From Cellvibrionaceae bacterium (GTDB taxonomy: Bacteria > Pseudomonadota > Gammaproteobacteria > Pseudomonadales > Cellvibrionaceae): a stretch of DNA of 64,000 nucleotides. Position numbers and translations under genes: made by a program. The notes beneath the pieces are model-generated. The model worked only from the letters and a program-made list of their open reading frames with translations. It ran no database searches and was not told where the DNA came from. Location of the stretch: positions 31,721 to 95,720 of the forward strand of contig PANW01000084.1 of the NCBI GenBank assembly GCA_002707785.1, read 5' to 3'. Positions 1 through 7,292 of this stretch are shown here, one piece after another; within the stretch, counting starts at the first letter, position 1, and each line of letters starts with the position of its first letter.

Positions 1-187
1 ATTCTAGTGTAATTTCTGTGCACTTTGCAACAAGGAAGCCACTCCAGAATGAAGCGCCCAGGTATCGATAATATATTGCACCCAATTTAATAGGCTGATT
101 AGAGGCTGTAAATGTTAAGTGTGTTTAGTAGAGGTAGCGTCTAGTTAAGCGGCAACTAAAGCGAGGAGGTAGCTGAGAAGAGTCAAA

Positions 188-206
188 GACGCAGCATCGC
201 TGCGTC
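188..206 (-). terminator. possible weak terminator after ferredoxin gene
   Basis: A perfect 8-bp stem (GACGCAGC / GCTGCGTC) closes a 3-base loop just past the stop of the leftward ferredoxin gene. On the minus strand it is followed by TTTGACT, a poor T run, so termination may be weak. The remaining bases 1-187 show no gene that can be supported. Confidence 0.4.
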
Positions 207-234
207 AACATCAAAAATTAGCAAAAACGAATAA

Positions 235-555
235 CTAAAGCTGATTGTCCGGCAAGTGCAAAGTCATGCCATCCAGTTCAGACGTTACTTCGATTTGACA
301 GCTCAGACGGCTGTTAGGTTTAGGGTCCAGAACTCCTTCGAGAAGCTCAAGCTCCATTACTGAGGCCGGGGCAAGTTTGCTCGACCACTCATCATCGACA
401 TAAACATGGCAGGTGGCGCAGCTCAGGGTGCCGCCACATTCAGCCAGAATAGAATCGACACCGTTATTCATGGCTGCTTGCATAATATTAACGCCGTCGG
501 TGGTGTCTACTTCATGCTGGCTGCCATCGGCTTCTATAAATATCAATTGTGTCAC
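235..555 (-). CDS. 2Fe-2S ferredoxin (putidaredoxin/adrenodoxin type)
   Basis: A 106-residue soluble [2Fe-2S] ferredoxin, the usual length for the family. The four cluster ligands are C40, C46, C49 and C86, in the C-x5-C-x2-C...C spacing of putidaredoxin and adrenodoxin. Such proteins pass single electrons from an NAD(P)H-dependent reductase to a P450. It is the last gene of a leftward set, P450 - TetR - ferredoxin, so the P450 at 1350-3098 is its likely partner. No reductase gene is in the window. A second ferredoxin at 6245-6565 is clearly paralogous. The ATG at 555 is preceded by GGAGAG. Confidence 0.93.
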   Translation of the reverse strand: MTQLIFIEADGSQHEVDTTDGVNIMQAAMNNGVDSILAECGGTLSCATCHVYVDDEWSSKLAPASVMELELLEGVLDPKPNSRLSCQIEVTSELDGMTLHLPDNQL

Positions 556-587
556 TGTGTCTCTCCAAAAAAACGGGCGTGTGAATG

Positions 588-1319
588 TTAATCTGATCGC
601 ATTTCATTTTGAGCTTGCTGCTGAAGCAGCCGCTGCAATTGTTGTTCGAGCTTGTCGAGACGTGCCTTGCTGTTGGGCATTGACTCGTGTTGCTCGCTGT
701 GTACTTGAACTGTTGCAGTGAGAAATTGATCGGGAATTAATATGGGAAGAATAAATTGGCGTATACGCCTCAGCAGAGCATCTTCTTCCCACGGGCCAGC
801 CGCGACCAATTGTAAAAAATTCCTTAATAGCCACTCTGAAACTTCATCGGAATCCAGCCCCGAGCGCAGCTCGCCAGCTTCTCGGGCAATTTCGAGGATC
901 GGCATAAGGTTGGTTTGCACCAAGTGACGATAGACCGGCCTGACCAGATTGAGTGCAAACTCAGAAGGCCCATCACTGAAAACGGTTTTCAATATTTGAT
1001 ACTGGGGTAACTCCATCACAGCATAAACGGTGCCAATTTCGAGGCGCTGTGCCAGGGAATTGGCCGTCGCTGTGCGTAACATGGCGTTTTGTGTGTAGGG
1101 AATGGCCTGCTGTTGGCACAAAGCGGTTAGAATTCCCTCTTTGTTTCCAAAGCGTCGGTAAAGCGTGGCGCGGGAAATTCCAGATTCTGCCGCAATGTGA
1201 TCCATGGAGATTTTATGAAGTCCGTGCACATCAATACAGAGGATGGTCGCCCCCAGCGCACGCTGGATTAATTCTTCATCCTTTTGTGCGGAAGGGGTAG
1301 TAAGTACGGCGGACTTCAT
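588..1319 (-). CDS. TetR/AcrR family transcriptional regulator
   Basis: A 243-residue protein with an N-terminal TetR-type helix-turn-helix at about residues 15-65: MDHIAAESGISRATLYRRF is the recognition region, followed by NKEGILTAL. The remainder is a helical ligand-binding domain with no recognisable effector signature. The C-terminal 25 residues are Gln-rich, which is uncommon for this family. It sits between the P450 and ferredoxin genes on the same strand, so it probably controls its own operon. An AGGAGA site precedes the ATG. Candidate operators are the repeats at 3129-3170 upstream of the P450. Confidence 0.9.
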   Translation of the reverse strand: MKSAVLTTPSAQKDEELIQRALGATILCIDVHGLHKISMDHIAAESGISRATLYRRFGNKEGILTALCQQQAIPYTQNAMLRTATANSLAQRLEIGTVYAVMELPQYQILKTVFSDGPSEFALNLVRPVYRHLVQTNLMPILEIAREAGELRSGLDSDEVSEWLLRNFLQLVAAGPWEEDALLRRIRQFILPILIPDQFLTATVQVHSEQHESMPNSKARLDKLEQQLQRLLQQQAQNEMRSD

Positions 1320-1349
1320 TAAGACATTCTCCTGGCGAGGTTAAAACGC

Positions 1350-3098
1350 TTATTGTACCGCGTAAATCTCATAAATCAGCTTGTTCATTCCGGCGGCGCG
1401 ACCACGACCAATAGCCTGTACCTTGTTTAACCAGGCGTAGCGATGATCGTTGGTTTCGAAGGTTGGTGCCGTGATGATCGGTGCCTGACCGGCTTGCATG
1501 TAATCTGAGCGCCCTTGGTAGGACACATAAATTGACGCCCCATCTTCGGTTTGCAGGTGGCAACGAACGTCAATTTGCAAGGAACCGTCTTTGTCGAGCA
1601 GCGCCCAGTCACCCGCAGGTCCACCGACTTGCTTGGCGTTCAGGTGTTCACCTTCCCAGGTGGCACCGGTTACTTCGACAATCATACGAGTGCCGCGAGG
1701 GCCATTTTCCATCACAGTAGGAATGCCGATATCCAGTGTGGCAGTGCATAAATGGACTAACTTAATGTCGTGGCCATCTTTCGCGCTTAACACATTAGCG
1801 TCGGTAGATTGTGGGGCTGGCATAGGTTTTGGCTCCGAGTGAGAGGCGTACATAGGAACGGAAGAGGCATCGCCAATGGCTTTACCCGGGGTAAAACGCA
1901 CGGGCATGCGCTTGATACCGTTGGTGAAATTGGAAATCAGACGATCCACTGGACCATCCAATTGAATGTCAGGAATGCGGGTCAATAACTGAGTAAACAT
2001 GGCGCGCAACTCGCTGCGTGCCAGCATTGAGCCCAAGCAGCGGTGAATACCGCCCTGTGATCCAAAGGCCATGTGTGCCTTGGCATTTTTGCGATAGATA
2101 TCGAAAACATCCGGATTTTCAAAAACAGACTCGTCCCGATTACCAGAGCAATACCACATCATTACCTGATCGCCGGCTTTGATCATCTGACCATGCATTT
2201 CAATGTCTCGGGTCGCCTTGCGGCCAAAACCCAGTGCCGGGGTGGTAAAGCGCAGCATTTCTTCCAAAGCATTGGGCAGTAAAGACAAATCTTCACGCAG
2301 GGCGGTCATGGCCTCGGGATGTTCAATCAGGTTTAAAGTGCCCTGCATAAATTGGGTTCGAGTGGTTTCGTTACCGGCTGTTGCCAGCACAATAAATGTC
2401 GCTCCCATATCCAGCAGACTGAGTCGCTCACCGTCCTCTTCTGCATTGGCGATGATACTGAATACATCGTCTTGTGGGTTTTCGCGGCGATCAAGCCCGG
2501 TTTTTTGAGCGTAGGAGAGCATCTGTAGTGCACCCATCATATTGCGCATGGGGTCAGACAGTTCAGGGTCCCCTGCGCCGAACATGGCATTGGCCCAGTT
2601 GTAGAGTTTCTGTCGGTCGTAAGAGGGGACACCAAGAATGTCGGCAACCACTTCAATGGGGGTGTAGGCGGCAACGTCGTGCCAGTCGCAATGACCCTTC
2701 TCGATAACGGCATCAATTGCGTTTACTGCGTATTGGGCGATATTTTCTTCAAGAGTTTTAATGGCGCGGGGGGTGAATGCGCCGGTAATGGCGCGGCGCA
2801 AGAAGGTATGGCGCGGTGGGTCACTGAGGATAATTGAGCGATCAATGGTGCTTTCCAGGGTGGATTCCGGAATAGGCAATGGGCTGATGTTGGTTTTGTT
2901 GGTAAAGACTTCAACATTCTTTTCCACGTCCATGATGTCGTTATAGCGGACTATGTTCCAAAATCCGCCGCCGCCCATTTCAGCGGGACGAGGGTTCCAG
3001 CTGACCGGCGCTTCTTTGCGCAGGAAGGCAAAATAGTCATGAGGTACGGCTTGGGCAAACGAGCCGGGGTTGGTTAAATCAACATCACCCACTTTCAT
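1350..3098 (-). CDS. cytochrome P450 fused to a DUF3237-like C-terminal domain
   Basis: A 582-residue protein, about 170 residues longer than a bacterial P450. Residues 1-405 are the P450: I-helix AGNETT at 241-246, ExxR at E280-R283, and heme-ligand Cys354 in FGSQGGIHRCLG. The NRDESVF segment and overall look recall the CYP124/125/142 group that oxidises sterol and isoprenoid tails. After a Pro/Ser-rich linker (about 406-440), residues 441-580 match DUF3237: a G-x-R start, GGPAGDW, an EDGASIYV-like segment and RYAWLN. The heme loop has two extra residues compared with FGDGVHRC of the other P450 here. ATG 3098 follows TTGGAG; a TTG four codons earlier lacks its own site. It should hydroxylate a hydrophobic substrate using the neighbouring ferredoxin; the role of the extra domain is unknown. 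Confidence 0.9.
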   Translation of the reverse strand: MKVGDVDLTNPGSFAQAVPHDYFAFLRKEAPVSWNPRPAEMGGGGFWNIVRYNDIMDVEKNVEVFTNKTNISPLPIPESTLESTIDRSIILSDPPRHTFLRRAITGAFTPRAIKTLEENIAQYAVNAIDAVIEKGHCDWHDVAAYTPIEVVADILGVPSYDRQKLYNWANAMFGAGDPELSDPMRNMMGALQMLSYAQKTGLDRRENPQDDVFSIIANAEEDGERLSLLDMGATFIVLATAGNETTRTQFMQGTLNLIEHPEAMTALREDLSLLPNALEEMLRFTTPALGFGRKATRDIEMHGQMIKAGDQVMMWYCSGNRDESVFENPDVFDIYRKNAKAHMAFGSQGGIHRCLGSMLARSELRAMFTQLLTRIPDIQLDGPVDRLISNFTNGIKRMPVRFTPGKAIGDASSVPMYASHSEPKPMPAPQSTDANVLSAKDGHDIKLVHLCTATLDIGIPTVMENGPRGTRMIVEVTGATWEGEHLNAKQVGGPAGDWALLDKDGSLQIDVRCHLQTEDGASIYVSYQGRSDYMQAGQAPIITAPTFETNDHRYAWLNKVQAIGRGRAAGMNKLIYEIYAVQ

Positions 3099-3128
3099 AG
3101 GACACTCCAAATTGATACGATTCGCTTA

Positions 3129-3170
3129 ATTGTCTCAATATTTAAATCAAATTATCTTATTGTGTCAATT
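3129..3170. promoter_or_regulatory. tandem ATTGTnTCAAT repeats, candidate operator
   Basis: ATTGTCTCAAT at 3129-3139 and ATTGTGTCAAT at 3159-3169 differ by one base and start exactly 30 bases apart, about three helical turns. They lie between the divergent P450 and globin genes, at promoter distance from both. Each half-site is itself nearly palindromic. Assignment to the adjacent TetR regulator is inference. Confidence 0.45.
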
Positions 3171-3226
3171 ATAATGTTTATATTGAATGAGATTTTTGAC
3201 TGGTTTGAGGACTGAAGGGTGAATAT

Positions 3227-3658
3227 ATGACAGATATAGACTGGATTGAGAGTTCGCTGGAGTTACTGGCTCCACATGCTGATCGCTTGGGGGGATTGGT
3301 TTATCCGCGGTTTTTCGTTCACTTTCCGGAGGCGGAGACGTTGTTTGGAGGGGGAGAATTGGGGAAGTCCACCCAGGAATCCATGATTGTGCCACTGTTA
3401 ATGGGATTGAAAGATATTGCTGATGGTAAGACTTATATGCTGACAATAGAGCGTTGGTTGGAAGATCATCGTGAATATGGCGTAACGCTTCCAATGTACT
3501 CCGTGATGCTCGATAGTCTTTTGCTGGGGATGCGTGAAGCAGTGGGAGATTTGTGGACTACAGAGATGGACGGGGCCTGGCAGGAGGTTCTGGCTAGGTT
3601 GCTGTTGTTGGTTGAGGGTGTTTATGCAGAGTGGCAGGTAGATTCCTGTCCGCAATAA
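3227..3658 (+). CDS. single-domain bacterial globin-like protein
   Basis: A 143-residue protein whose length and residue pattern fit a bacterial globin. FVHFPEAETLF matches the B/C-helix signature F-x-x-F-P-E-x-x-x-L-F. The segment LEDHREYGVTLPMY matches the region around the proximal heme-ligand histidine, here H81. A further helix begins at DLWTTEMDGAWQEVL. Such globins bind O2, NO or CO. No reductase domain is present, unlike flavohemoglobin. It is divergent from the P450 gene and could manage O2 or NO near heme enzymes, but that is speculation. ATG 3227 has AAGGGT upstream. Recognition is by pattern only. Confidence 0.7.
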   Translation: MTDIDWIESSLELLAPHADRLGGLVYPRFFVHFPEAETLFGGGELGKSTQESMIVPLLMGLKDIADGKTYMLTIERWLEDHREYGVTLPMYSVMLDSLLLGMREAVGDLWTTEMDGAWQEVLARLLLLVEGVYAEWQVDSCPQ

Positions 3659-3669
3659 AGAGTATAACT

Positions 3670-3683
3670 ATATATATGATTAT
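3670..3683. promoter_or_regulatory. ATATGATT octamer site upstream of thiolase operon
   Basis: The exact octamer ATATGATT is at 3674-3681 within an alternating AT stretch, about 130 bases before the thiolase-like gene. The same octamer recurs at 9775, 21135 and 21152, 28233, 38714 and 46052, always between genes. It is a candidate operator for a local regulator. Confidence 0.4.
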
Positions 3684-3810
3684 GGTAGATTGTGGAAGTG
3701 ATTCTAATGACGCTGGTGTCATTAAGAGCTCCATCAAAACTAAAAGGCCTGTGGAAACCACATAGGGAAAGGGAAACTGGCGTGGAGCCTACCATATAGG
3801 AGAGATGTTA

Positions 3811-5007
3811 ATGACTTGGGAACATCAAGATAAAACCGCCATTGTTGGTGTTGGCGCAACCCCCTATTACCCACGGGGTACATCCGAACCCAGAACTATT
3901 TATGAAATGGCGGGTGATGCAATCCTTGGCGCGTGTGAGGATGCCGGCATCAATGTCAAACAGATAGATGGTTTCGCTTATTACTCGGGCGCGACTGCGG
4001 GTTATACCGATAAAATGGATACTGCTGACTTTATGGAGTTGCTGGGTATTCCTGAAGTCACGTTTACAGCATCACTCACCAGTGGCGGTGGTGGCTCGGC
4101 AGGTGCTGCAGGACTGGCAACCGCCGCTATTGTGTCTGGTCAGGCCACCTATGTGGTGACGGTCATGGCTCTACAGCAATCCAAGTCCCGTTTGGGGACC
4201 GTGTTTGGTCAGATAGCCCCGGATCCTATCAACTCTTTTTTACAGCCGTCAGGTTTGGTTGGGCCTGGACATTTGATGTCCGTGTTGGCCCGTCGTCATA
4301 TGCATCTTTATGGGACCTCCCGTGATGCCTTTGCCGAAATCGTGATGGCCACCCGTGAAAATGCCGTCAATCGCCCTACGGCTGTGCGTCGTAACCCTCT
4401 GACTAAAGAGGAGTATTTTAATGCGCCGATGATTGCAGACCCTCTTTGTCGTCTGGACTTTTGCCTTGAAACCGATGGCGCTGTGGCCTTTATCACAACG
4501 TCCTCTGAGCGTGCGAAAGATCTGAAACAGAAACCCGTTTACATTCACGGCTGTGCTCACGGCGGAACCCGAGACTGGGGGCGTGCGTTTGCCTGGATGG
4601 GGATGCCGGATGAAGCTTTTGCTTCGGCTGGCAACAAGCCTATTGCCAATCGATTGTGGAACGATACCGGTCTTAGCCCAAAAGATATAGATGTGGCTCT
4701 GTTGTACGATCATTTCTCGCCCATGGTGTTGATGCAGCTTGAAGATTACGGTTTCTGTGAGCGCGGTGAAGGAGATGCCTTTGTGAAGAGCGGGGCGATT
4801 CGCTACGGTACGGGCTCTATTCCTGTAAATACCCATGGTGGACAGTTGTCTGAGGCTTACATTATTGGTATGACTCATGTGCGTGAGGGGGTGGAGCAGT
4901 TGCGTGGTACCGCGGTCAATCAAGTTGACGATGCTGAGTTTGCATTGGTCACTGGTGGACCGGCTTCACTGCCAGTGTCAGGTCTGATTTTGCGAGGCGA
5001 TAAATAA
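3811..5007 (+). CDS. Cys-less thiolase-fold protein, probable Ltp2-like aldolase
   Basis: A 398-residue SCP-x/lipid-transfer-type thiolase-fold protein. Where true thiolases carry the nucleophilic cysteine, this one reads SGGGGSAGAA (91-100), so ordinary Claisen thiolysis is unlikely. Instead LLYDHF (Y299) and SEAYIIG (Y350) resemble the two tyrosines of Ltp2, the steroid side-chain retro-aldolase that works with a DUF35 partner. The next gene is a DUF35-type zinc-ribbon protein overlapping its stop codon, the same pairing. Likely role: retro-aldol cleavage of a beta-hydroxyacyl-CoA with a branched or tertiary carbon. ATG 3811 is preferred over the ATG at 3805 because AGGAGA ends only one base before the latter. 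The aldolase assignment is inference from recalled family features. Confidence 0.8.
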   Translation: MTWEHQDKTAIVGVGATPYYPRGTSEPRTIYEMAGDAILGACEDAGINVKQIDGFAYYSGATAGYTDKMDTADFMELLGIPEVTFTASLTSGGGGSAGAAGLATAAIVSGQATYVVTVMALQQSKSRLGTVFGQIAPDPINSFLQPSGLVGPGHLMSVLARRHMHLYGTSRDAFAEIVMATRENAVNRPTAVRRNPLTKEEYFNAPMIADPLCRLDFCLETDGAVAFITTSSERAKDLKQKPVYIHGCAHGGTRDWGRAFAWMGMPDEAFASAGNKPIANRLWNDTGLSPKDIDVALLYDHFSPMVLMQLEDYGFCERGEGDAFVKSGAIRYGTGSIPVNTHGGQLSEAYIIGMTHVREGVEQLRGTAVNQVDDAEFALVTGGPASLPVSGLILRGDK

Positions 5008-5435
5008 TGTCTGATAATCTTTCCAAGATGTTGCCCGGTGACCGCATCAAAATAACCACCGACACATGCACGGTGGGTTTTTGGGATAAAGCCAAAGAGC
5101 ATAAACTGACGGCTTGCCAGTGTGCCAGCTGTGGCAGATTCCGTATGCCTCCAAGACCTTTTTGTCCCGATTGCCAGAGCAAAGAGATCAACTGGCCGGA
5201 GTTACCGGGCACGGCAACAGTTTATAGTTTTGCCGTATGTCATAAGTCGCCTTTTTCTGGTGAGGAGTTGTTGTATATTCCGGCGGTTCTGGATATTGAT
5301 GGCGCACCGGGAGCGCGATTGACCTCGAATCTGGTGGGCTTTGATCCTGATCAGGTGGAAATTGGTATGAAGGTTAAGGTGGATTGGTATTCGATTACAG
5401 AAGATTGGGTGTTACCGGTGTTTGTTCCGGCTTAA
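5007..5435 (+). CDS. zinc-ribbon/OB-fold protein (DUF35 family)
   Basis: A 142-residue protein with a rubredoxin-like zinc ribbon, C39-x2-C42 and C53-x2-C56, followed by a beta-rich OB fold (from about residue 70) that typically binds acyl-CoA. The length fits free-standing DUF35 proteins. Its ATG overlaps the TAA of the preceding thiolase-like gene by one base (TAATG), so the two are translationally coupled and probably form a complex, as Ltp2 does with the DUF35 part of ChsH2. An extra cysteine, C37, sits two residues before the first ligand. A terminator follows at 5461. Confidence 0.9.
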   Translation: MSDNLSKMLPGDRIKITTDTCTVGFWDKAKEHKLTACQCASCGRFRMPPRPFCPDCQSKEINWPELPGTATVYSFAVCHKSPFSGEELLYIPAVLDIDGAPGARLTSNLVGFDPDQVEIGMKVKVDWYSITEDWVLPVFVPA

Positions 5436-5460
5436 TAGACCATTTTTGATAATGTATTAT

Positions 5461-5497
5461 AAAAAAGCCCTTCAGTGATTGCTGTGAGGGCTTTTTT
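5461..5497. terminator. bidirectional rho-independent terminator
   Basis: An A6-GCCCT-CA stem pairs with TG-AGGGC-T6 around a short loop. The symmetry gives a T run on either strand. It lies between the rightward zinc-ribbon gene and the leftward 82-residue gene, so it can serve both. Confidence 0.88.
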
Positions 5498-5519
5498 ATG
5501 GAGGCTTTTAATGAGCTGG

Positions 5520-5768
5520 TTAGCCTATTGCTTCGTTCATACTGACAACAGGCCGGCTTTCGCGTGTACCTCGCATTTTTCGATCGGGGTCAGAGGGATC
5601 ATTCGCTGAAATGATCACGTAATCATCTCCCACTTCCACAAGTGTTCCCACAAATGGCATATCCGAAAATCCGCCATCTACACGGTAGCTGACTGTATCG
5701 CCTGCCTTAAAGGTTGTTTCGTCAAAATTAAATTCGAATGGGCAATCGCCTTCACCTTCGGTTTTCAT
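5520..5768 (-). CDS. small conserved-looking acidic protein of unknown function
   Basis: An 82-residue protein, rich in Asp and Glu, that I do not recognise. No signal peptide or membrane segment is seen. The middle (about 20-55) alternates beta-prone residues around AGDTVSYRV and GTLVEVGDDYVIIS, which suggests a small SH3-like or OB-like barrel. AGAGAG lies upstream of the ATG. It stands alone, ends at the shared terminator, and is followed on the other side by a leftward membrane protein. No link to the catabolic genes can be argued. Confidence 0.6.
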   Translation of the reverse strand: MKTEGEGDCPFEFNFDETTFKAGDTVSYRVDGGFSDMPFVGTLVEVGDDYVIISANDPSDPDRKMRGTRESRPVVSMNEAIG

Positions 5769-5833
5769 GATTTTATTTCTCTCTAAATTTCTGACAAGCG
5801 TTTATTGTAGGGGTTGTGGATACGGAATAAGGC

Positions 5834-6181
5834 TTAATTCGCTAAATGGTGTCGTTTACCTAGTAATATTTTAGTGATATTGCCTTGGTGGGTAATACTC
5901 AGTAAAAGTAAATACGCTAAGCTGAACAGTCCACCACCTAAAACGCAAAGGCTGCCAATAAACCAGCTGGCCGGTGAAAAATTCTGTCGCCAGCTTGCCC
6001 AAAGACCTAGGAGTAGTAGGTGCGCAAGAAAGTCAGTATTAAATTGTGAGCGCCACAGACCGTTCATAATATCCCCGATAAAAACCTCACCGGCGATAAG
6101 TCCATCAGAGCGGAAAGCATGAATGCTGATGATCAGAACCGCAAGCCAAAAAAGTACCAAAAAGCTTCGAAACAACATCAT
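5834..6181 (-). CDS. small membrane protein, three predicted helices
   Basis: A 115-residue hydrophobic protein with three likely membrane helices: about 4-22, 50-66 and 72-98. A charged Arg/Lys/His tail follows. The layout recalls the DUF2834 group, but I am not sure of that. ATG 6181 is preferred because GGTGA lies five bases upstream; a GTG three codons earlier is possible. It is on the same strand as the ferredoxin at 6245 with a 63-base gap and might be co-transcribed with it. Confidence 0.6.
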   Translation of the reverse strand: MMLFRSFLVLFWLAVLIISIHAFRSDGLIAGEVFIGDIMNGLWRSQFNTDFLAHLLLLGLWASWRQNFSPASWFIGSLCVLGGGLFSLAYLLLLSITHQGNITKILLGKRHHLAN

Positions 6182-6244
6182 ATTAATCACCGCAGCCGCT
6201 ATAAGTTAAGTAGTTTCCAGTAAAGTTAACACCAGTGATAGCGC

Positions 6245-6565
6245 CTAAAACTGGCTTTCTGGTAAATGTATGATCACGCCATCTAATTCAGGTTTGACTT
6301 CCACTTGGCAGCATAATCGGCTGCTCGGCTTGCGATCAATCGCACCTTCTAGCATGTCCAGTTCCATTTCATTTGCGGGCCCTACTTTTTCGAGCCAGGT
6401 ATCGTCTATAAAACCGTGGCAGGTGGCGCAGCTGCAGGCCCCGCCGCACTCTCCCAAAATTGAGTCAACGCCATTATCGATGGCAACTTGCATTAGATTA
6501 GTGCCATCGATGGCTTCAATTTCGTGACGGGTGCCGTCGGCATTTTCAAAAATTACGGTTGTCAT
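6245..6565 (-). CDS. 2Fe-2S ferredoxin, second copy
   Basis: A 106-residue [2Fe-2S] ferredoxin closely related to the one at 235-555. Its ligands are in GECGGACSCATCHG and RLCCQVEV, with the same C-x5-C-x2-C...C spacing plus two extra cysteines next to ligands. The start is placed at 6565, giving MTTVIFEN, because TTGGAGCG lies just upstream and this aligns with the paralogue. A longer reading from 6622 would overlap the TetR gene. It follows TetR by 20 bases and ends the SDR - aldehyde dehydrogenase - TetR - ferredoxin run. It may serve the P450cam-like enzyme at 23080. Confidence 0.92.
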   Translation of the reverse strand: MTTVIFENADGTRHEIEAIDGTNLMQVAIDNGVDSILGECGGACSCATCHGFIDDTWLEKVGPANEMELDMLEGAIDRKPSSRLCCQVEVKPELDGVIIHLPESQF

Positions 6566-6584
6566 GGGATCGCTCCAAAAGAGA

Positions 6585-7202
6585 TTAAGATTTAATTGGT
6601 GCCTGCTGGATTTGGCCATCAATGCACCAGTTTAACTGTTGAGTGCAACGTTTCAGTGCTGCAGGAGAGTTATCGTTACTGGTATCGACACTGATGCCAA
6701 TGACCAGATTTCGGATCATCGCCGCAATCAGTGGTATATCGTCTGGTAATTGCCGATTTGCTTTGTGGTACATCGCCGACAATGATTCAGTGATATTGCT
6801 GTTTACCGCTGTCACATACTGGTTATAGCGTTTGGCAAATTCCGGATTGCGTTTGGCATGCAGTTGGACTTCGATATTGAAAAGCCCCCATTCGGCTTGC
6901 TGTAGATAGCTAATAAACTCTTCCGACATTTTCTGGTAGGTGATATTCAGGTTGTCGGAGTCGGCAATCATGCTTTGCCATTTGACGATCTCGCGCTCAT
7001 GCTGTTCTTGTAGAAGCTCGAGCAGCAACTCTTCTTTGGTGGAGTAGTTGGAATAGAAAGCACCACGGGAAAAGCCCGCATCCTCGGTAATACGATCAAT
7101 AGCTGCGCCCGAAAAGCCATTACTTGCGAAGGCCTTCAGTGCGGCGCTTTTGATTTTTTCCTGAGTTTCCAAACGCTTTTCTTCGCGCGATAACCTGGCC
7201 AT
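6585..7202 (-). CDS. TetR/AcrR family transcriptional regulator
   Basis: A 205-residue regulator of standard TetR length. The HTH lies at about residues 10-55, with FSGAAIDRITEDAGFSRGAF followed by YSNYSTKEELLLELL. The C-terminal domain is helical and of unknown ligand. It is leftward, between the aldehyde dehydrogenase gene (91 bases upstream) and the ferredoxin gene (20 bases downstream), so it likely autoregulates this set. The ATG follows GAGTAAGAC, a modest ribosome site. Confidence 0.9.
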   Translation of the reverse strand: MARLSREEKRLETQEKIKSAALKAFASNGFSGAAIDRITEDAGFSRGAFYSNYSTKEELLLELLQEQHEREIVKWQSMIADSDNLNITYQKMSEEFISYLQQAEWGLFNIEVQLHAKRNPEFAKRYNQYVTAVNSNITESLSAMYHKANRQLPDDIPLIAAMIRNLVIGISVDTSNDNSPAALKRCTQQLNWCIDGQIQQAPIKS

Positions 7203-7292
7203 CGTCTTACTCTTGATTTTTCATATGCATGTTACAAGTTAACCGCAGCTCTCGCTTTAACGACAGCGGCGTCAATCAGCCAGCAGTTTATA

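Noticed and set aside
4249..4923. 224-residue open frame on the minus strand
   Set aside because: It lies wholly inside the thiolase-like gene on the other strand, has no ribosome site and no family resemblance.
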